Positions 60,733 through 64,000 of a stretch of DNA of 64,000 nt are shown here, piece after piece. The position numbers and the translations under genes were made by a program. Source of the stretch: Ruminococcus bicirculans (ex Wegman et al. 2014) (GTDB lineage: Bacteria > Bacillota > Clostridia > Oscillospirales > Ruminococcaceae). The notes beneath the pieces were generated by a model. The model searched no databases and was not told the DNA's origin. It saw nothing but the letters and a program-made list of their open reading frames with translations. The stretch covers positions 434,001 to 498,000 of the forward strand of contig NZ_HF545616.1 in NCBI RefSeq assembly GCF_000723465.1, given 5' to 3'. How positions within the stretch are numbered: position 1 is the stretch's first letter; each line of letters starts with the position of its first letter.

Positions 60733-62208
60733 ATGGGACTTATTAAGATGTTTACATCAGCAGTCGGCTCAACATTTGCCGATCAGGTAGTAGAGTACTT
60801 CAGATGTGAGGATATGTCAACTAAGATACTCTGCCAGCCGGCTACTCTTGTTAAGAGAGGAAAGACTGTGAACAACGGCACAGAGGGCGTTATCTCAAAC
60901 GGTTCACGCTTTGACGTTGCGGTAAATCAGGCGGCTTTGCTTATCGAGAACGGCAGAGTACACGATTTTGTTATCGGTACACAGGAAACAGCAGGTCAGT
61001 ATAAGTATGATTCAACTGTATCTCCGTCACTTCTTGGCGGCGGCTGGGGTGACCTTGGCGCTTCTATCAAGGAGATAGGCAGAAGATTTACAGCAGGTGG
61101 TCAGGCTATGAACACCATGCGTCTTATCTACATAAACCTCAGACCTCTGCCTGGAAACAAGATAGGCTTCGGCAAGATACCTTTCAGAGACGGCGAAATG
61201 AACCTCACTCTTAACGCACAGGGTCATGGTCAGTATGAACTTCAGATCGTAAACCCTATGAACTTCTATGAGAACGTTGTTCAGAACGTAAATAAGGTAC
61301 TTACTGTTGACAGCCCTGACGGCGTGGCAGTTCTCGGCCAGCTTAAGGCTGACATGACACCTAAGTTCCAGAAGGCTCTTACAAGGATATCCGCTCAGAA
61401 AATACCATACGATCAGCTTGGTCTTTATCCTGATGAGCTTGCTGAAGCAATGAATGCAGAGCTTGAAGAAAAGTGGGCTACAAAGGGTGTTAAGATAACA
61501 AGCCTTGCTATTGAGCTGAACGTGGATGAAGAGTCAAAGCAGAGAATCGCAAAATTCCAGGAGGCAAAAACTGTTGGAAGTGATCCTTCAATGCTCTATG
61601 CTATGGACAGAATGTCTATCAACAAGGCAAGAGAGGCAGCGGCAAGCAACGCAAACGGTGTTATGGCAGGCTTTATGGGCATGGGCATGGCAGGCGGCAT
61701 GATGGGTCAGCCAATGGACGCAACAATGTATCAGCAGCAGATGCAGCAGAACATGATGAATCAGCAGGCTGCACAGGCAGCTCCACAGCAGGCAGCACCA
61801 GCGGCTGCACCAACACAGGCTGCACCAACACAGGCTGCACCTGAGAACGGCTGGACTTGTGCTTGCGGAACAAAAAACACAGGAAAATTCTGTGCTAACT
61901 GCGGACAGCCTAAGCCTGAGCCAAAGCCGGCAGCAGACAGCTGGAAGTGTTCATGCGGCACAGAGAACACAGGAAAGTTCTGTGCAAACTGCGGTTCACC
62001 AAAGCCTGAGCAGCCAGTAGGCTGGACTTGCTCATGCGGAGCAGTGAACAAGGGCAAGTTCTGCGCTGAGTGCGGAAAGCCAAAGCCTGCATCAGAGCCG
62101 CTTTACAAGTGTGACAAGTGCGGCTGGGAGCCTGAAGATCCGAAAAATCCTCCTAAGTTCTGCCCGGAATGTGGAGATCCATTTAACGATAACGATATTC
62201 AGAAATAA
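60733..62208 (+). CDS. SPFH / virion-core-like protein with four tandem zinc ribbons, YdjI-like
   Basis: 491 residues. The SPFH-type region (about 20-280) has the YdjI/virion-core pattern (DQVVEYFRCEDMSTKILCQPATLVKRGKT, spread over 18-44; AGQYKYDSTVSPSLLGG, YELQIVNPMNFYENV). A Met/Gln/Ala/Pro-rich linker (about 310-372) leads to four ribbons at about 373-394, 403-424, 430-451 and 458-484; the first three are near-identical C-x-C...FCANCG repeats. Bacillus YdjI lacks such an array as far as I know. AAAGGA precedes the ATG. Last gene of the operon; a terminator follows. Confidence 0.88.
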   Translation: MGLIKMFTSAVGSTFADQVVEYFRCEDMSTKILCQPATLVKRGKTVNNGTEGVISNGSRFDVAVNQAALLIENGRVHDFVIGTQETAGQYKYDSTVSPSLLGGGWGDLGASIKEIGRRFTAGGQAMNTMRLIYINLRPLPGNKIGFGKIPFRDGEMNLTLNAQGHGQYELQIVNPMNFYENVVQNVNKVLTVDSPDGVAVLGQLKADMTPKFQKALTRISAQKIPYDQLGLYPDELAEAMNAELEEKWATKGVKITSLAIELNVDEESKQRIAKFQEAKTVGSDPSMLYAMDRMSINKAREAAASNANGVMAGFMGMGMAGGMMGQPMDATMYQQQMQQNMMNQQAAQAAPQQAAPAAAPTQAAPTQAAPENGWTCACGTKNTGKFCANCGQPKPEPKPAADSWKCSCGTENTGKFCANCGSPKPEQPVGWTCSCGAVNKGKFCAECGKPKPASEPLYKCDKCGWEPEDPKNPPKFCPECGDPFNDNDIQK

Positions 62209-62225
62209 TTCTTATAGTTATTTTG

Positions 62226-62258
62226 AGCCGTCCTGCGGAATGCGGGGCGGCTATTTTT
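62226..62258 (+). terminator. Terminator of the ydjGHI-like operon
   Basis: 11-bp stem AGCCGTCCTGC / GCGGGGCGGCT (with G-U pairs), then ATTTTTG. Confidence 0.8.
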
Positions 62259-62313
62259 GTGGGGCGATGTTCGGAAATGTGTTGGTTTATATAGTTTGTT
62301 TACATATGAAATA

Positions 62314-62342
62314 TTGAAATCATCACGGATATGTGATATAAT
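62314..62342 (+). promoter_or_regulatory. Promoter of fhs
   Basis: TTGAAA at 62314-62319, 17 bases, TATAAT at 62337-62342. No tetrahydrofolate riboswitch consensus is apparent in the short leader. Confidence 0.75.
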
Positions 62343-62413
62343 ATGTAGCGTATGATATTATATATGGGTCTTTACCGATATACTAAAAATTTTTCCGAAA
62401 GGACTTGATCTAA

Positions 62414-64000
62414 ATGCTGTCAGATATCGAAATCGCAAAGCAGGCGAAAATGCTCAAAATTGGGGAGGTCGCTGCTAAGCTCGGCATCTCAGAAGATGAA
62501 TATGAGCCTTATGGTCACTACAAGGCTAAGCTTTCTGAGTCGCTTTATGCTAAAACTAAAAATGATCCAGATGGTAAGCTTATTCTTGTTACCGCTATAA
62601 ACCCTACGCCTGCAGGAGAGGGCAAGACCACTATTTCCGTTGGATTGGCTGAGTCTATGAACAAGATAGGCAAGAAAGCTATGCTCGCTCTGAGAGAGCC
62701 TTCACTTGGCCCTGTTTTTGGTATCAAGGGCGGTGCAGCTGGTGGTGGATACGCTCAGGTCGTTCCTATGGAAGACATCAATTTGCACTTCACAGGAGAT
62801 ATGCACGCTATAACTGCGGCTAACAACCTGCTCTGCGCCCTTATCGACAACCATATGCAGCAGGGAAATGAGCTTCACATTGACCAGAGAAGGATACTTT
62901 TCAAGCGCTGCCTTGACATGAATGACAGAGCGCTGAGAGATATCGTTATCGGTCTTGGCTCAAAGGTAAATGGTATTCCTAGAGAGGATTCTTTCCAGAT
63001 AACTGTCGCTTCTGAGATAATGGCTATTCTTTGCCTCGCTTCCGATCTGGCTGACCTTAAGGCTAGAATTGAGAAGATACTCGTTGCTTACACAACTGAC
63101 GGAAAGCCTGTTTATGCTAAGGATATAGGCGGTTGCGGTGCTATGACTGCTTTGCTGAAAGACGCTTTGAAGCCTAACCTTGTTCAGACGCTTGAGAACA
63201 ATCCTGCGCTTATCCATGGCGGTCCATTCGCTAATATCGCTCACGGCTGTAACTCAGTAAGAGCCACAAAGCTTGCTTTGAAGCTTGCTGACTACACTAT
63301 CACTGAGGCTGGCTTCGGCTCTGACCTTGGCGCTGAGAAATTCTTTGATATCAAGTGCAGATACGCTGGTCTTAAACCAAGTTGCGTAGTTCTGGTGGCT
63401 ACTGTAAGGGCATTGAAATACAATGGCGGTGTTCCGAAAACTGAGCTTACTAACGAAAATGTTGAGGCTCTCGAAAAGGGTATCGTAAACCTGAAAACTC
63501 ATATTGAGAATATGCACAAGTTCGGTGTGCCTGTAGTGGTGGCTATAAATAGATTCCATACTGATACTGAGGCTGAGCTGGATGTTATCGAGAAAGTTTG
63601 CGGTGAAATGGGTGTTGAGTTCTCACTGGCTGAGATATTTGCAAAAGGCTCTGAGGGCGGTATCGACCTTGCGGAAAAGGTTTGCAAGACTATCGAAACA
63701 AAGCCTTCTGAGTTCAAGCCACTTTATGACGAGAAGCTCCCTATCAAGGATAAGCTTGATATACTTGCGAAAGAGATATACCGTGCAAACGGCGTGATCT
63801 ATACAAAGCAGGCTGAAAAGGCTATAAAGGAGATCACTGACCTTGGATTCGGGGATATCCCTGTTTGCGTGGCTAAGACGCAGTATTCACTGTCTGACGA
63901 CCCGACAAAGCTTGGCAAGCCTGAGAATTATGAGATAACAGTAAGAGATGTAAGGCTTTCAGCCGGTGCAGGATTTGTGGTAGCTTATACGGGCGATATT
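62414..64000 (+). CDS. fhs: Formate--tetrahydrofolate ligase, 3' end cut by window edge
   Basis: 529 residues visible of about 556. The P-loop TPAGEGKTT (about 66-74), [36 protein letters not shown] spread over 95-130, [11 protein letters not shown] and [17 protein letters not shown] are diagnostic. It makes 10-formyl-THF from formate, ATP and THF for purine synthesis or one-carbon flow. AAAGGA precedes the ATG. No other folate gene is in view. Confidence 0.97.
   Translation, partial: MLSDIEIAKQAKMLKIGEVAAKLGISEDEYEPYGHYKAKLSESLYAKTKNDPDGKLILVTAINPTPAGEGKTTISVGLAESMNKIGKKAMLALREPSLGPVFGIKGGAAGGGYAQVVPMEDINLHFTGDMHAITAANNLLCALIDNHMQQGNELHIDQRRILFKRCLDMNDRALRDIVIGLGSKVNGIPREDSFQITVASEIMAILCLASDLADLKARIEKILVAYTTDGKPVYAKDIGGCGAMTALLKDALKPNLVQTLENNPALIHGGPFANIAHGCNSVRATKLALKLADYTITEAGFGSDLGAEKFFDIKCRYAGLKPSCVVLVATVRALKYNGGVPKTELTNENVEALEKGIVNLKTHIENMHKFGVPVVVAINRFHTDTEAELDVIEKVCGEMGVEFSLAEIFAKGSEGGIDLAEKVCKTIETKPSEFKPLYDEKLPIKDKLDILAKEIYRANGVIYTKQAEKAIKEITDLGFGDIPVCVAKTQYSLSDDPTKLGKPENYEITVRDVRLSAGAGFVVAYTGDI

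Noticed and set aside
62343-62413. Tetrahydrofolate riboswitch before fhs
   Set aside because: The leader is only about 70 bases and lacks the conserved GC-rich pseudoknot pattern.

Overview
The window looks like a chromosomal segment of an anaerobic, moderately low-GC Firmicute of the Ruminococcus / Oscillospiraceae type. This is inferred from gene content and was not tested by database search. The signs are: a complete spoIIA sporulation operon (spoIIAA-spoIIAB-sigF), T-box leaders on aminoacyl-tRNA synthetase operons, a type-2 (clostridial) IleS, a PPi-type phosphofructokinase, a flavodiiron protein, formate-tetrahydrofolate ligase, NADP-type glutamate dehydrogenase, a small NrdD-like protein, GH13 and GH43 glycosidases, strong TTGACA-17-TATAAT promoters and many TTG/GTG starts. 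Nothing indicates a prophage, plasmid or integrative element. No rRNA, tRNA or CRISPR array was seen.

Layout. 0-10.4 kb: a truncated membrane metallophosphoesterase, a rhodanese-TtcA fusion, a MATE exporter behind an attenuator-like leader with a divergent LysR regulator, a YfcE-type phosphodiesterase, an unrecognised three-gene operon, a FliB-type Cys-rich protein, a lipoprotein, an SH3 membrane protein, a YgjP-type metallopeptidase and the NrdD-tail-like protein. 10.4-18.6 kb: cell envelope genes (zinc-ribbon membrane protein, a YfhO + CsbB-like glycosyltransferase pair, a membrane protein), an AraC regulator divergent from galE, and a membrane-anchored GIY-YIG protein. 18.7-21.7 kb: spoIIA operon and a large XRE regulator. 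21.9-29.6 kb: D-2-hydroxyacid dehydrogenase, gdhA, nth, two small conserved proteins, HU with a Lys/Ala-rich partner, a second SH3 membrane protein and PPi-PFK. 29.7-36.2 kb: valS, and ileS with an Ile T-box. 36.2-42.5 kb: CmpB-like membrane protein, an HTH/coiled-coil protein, a Crp/Fnr regulator divergent from a 4Fe-4S protein, flavodiiron protein and asparaginase. 42.6-50.5 kb: a 193-bp MITE-like element, GH13, a multidomain secreted protein, GH43 and PutP. 50.6-53.4 kb: a threonine T-box followed by a small membrane protein and thrS. 53.4-57.1 kb: rny and an O-antigen-ligase-like protein. 57.4-62.2 kb: band-7 protein plus a membrane/zinc-ribbon/SPFH cluster resembling Bacillus ydjGHI. 62.3 kb to the end: fhs, truncated.

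The genes mostly serve central carbon and nitrogen metabolism, translation, envelope building and O2/NO defence. The most unusual material is: (i) the 58.5-62.2 kb operon pairing SPFH, Tim44-like, zinc-ribbon and stand-alone TPM-tail-like proteins; (ii) the unknown operon at 5.1-6.2 kb; (iii) the MATE leader with hairpin, terminator and a possible Arg-rich leader ORF; (iv) the membrane gene lying between the Thr T-box and thrS; and (v) a family of at least fourteen intergenic repeats sharing a TGTAGGGG core, plus a MITE with perfect 19-bp terminal inverted repeats.

Starts were moved inward from the longest frame wherever a Shine-Dalgarno sequence or a promoter decided the matter. All functional calls rest on motif recognition by eye.
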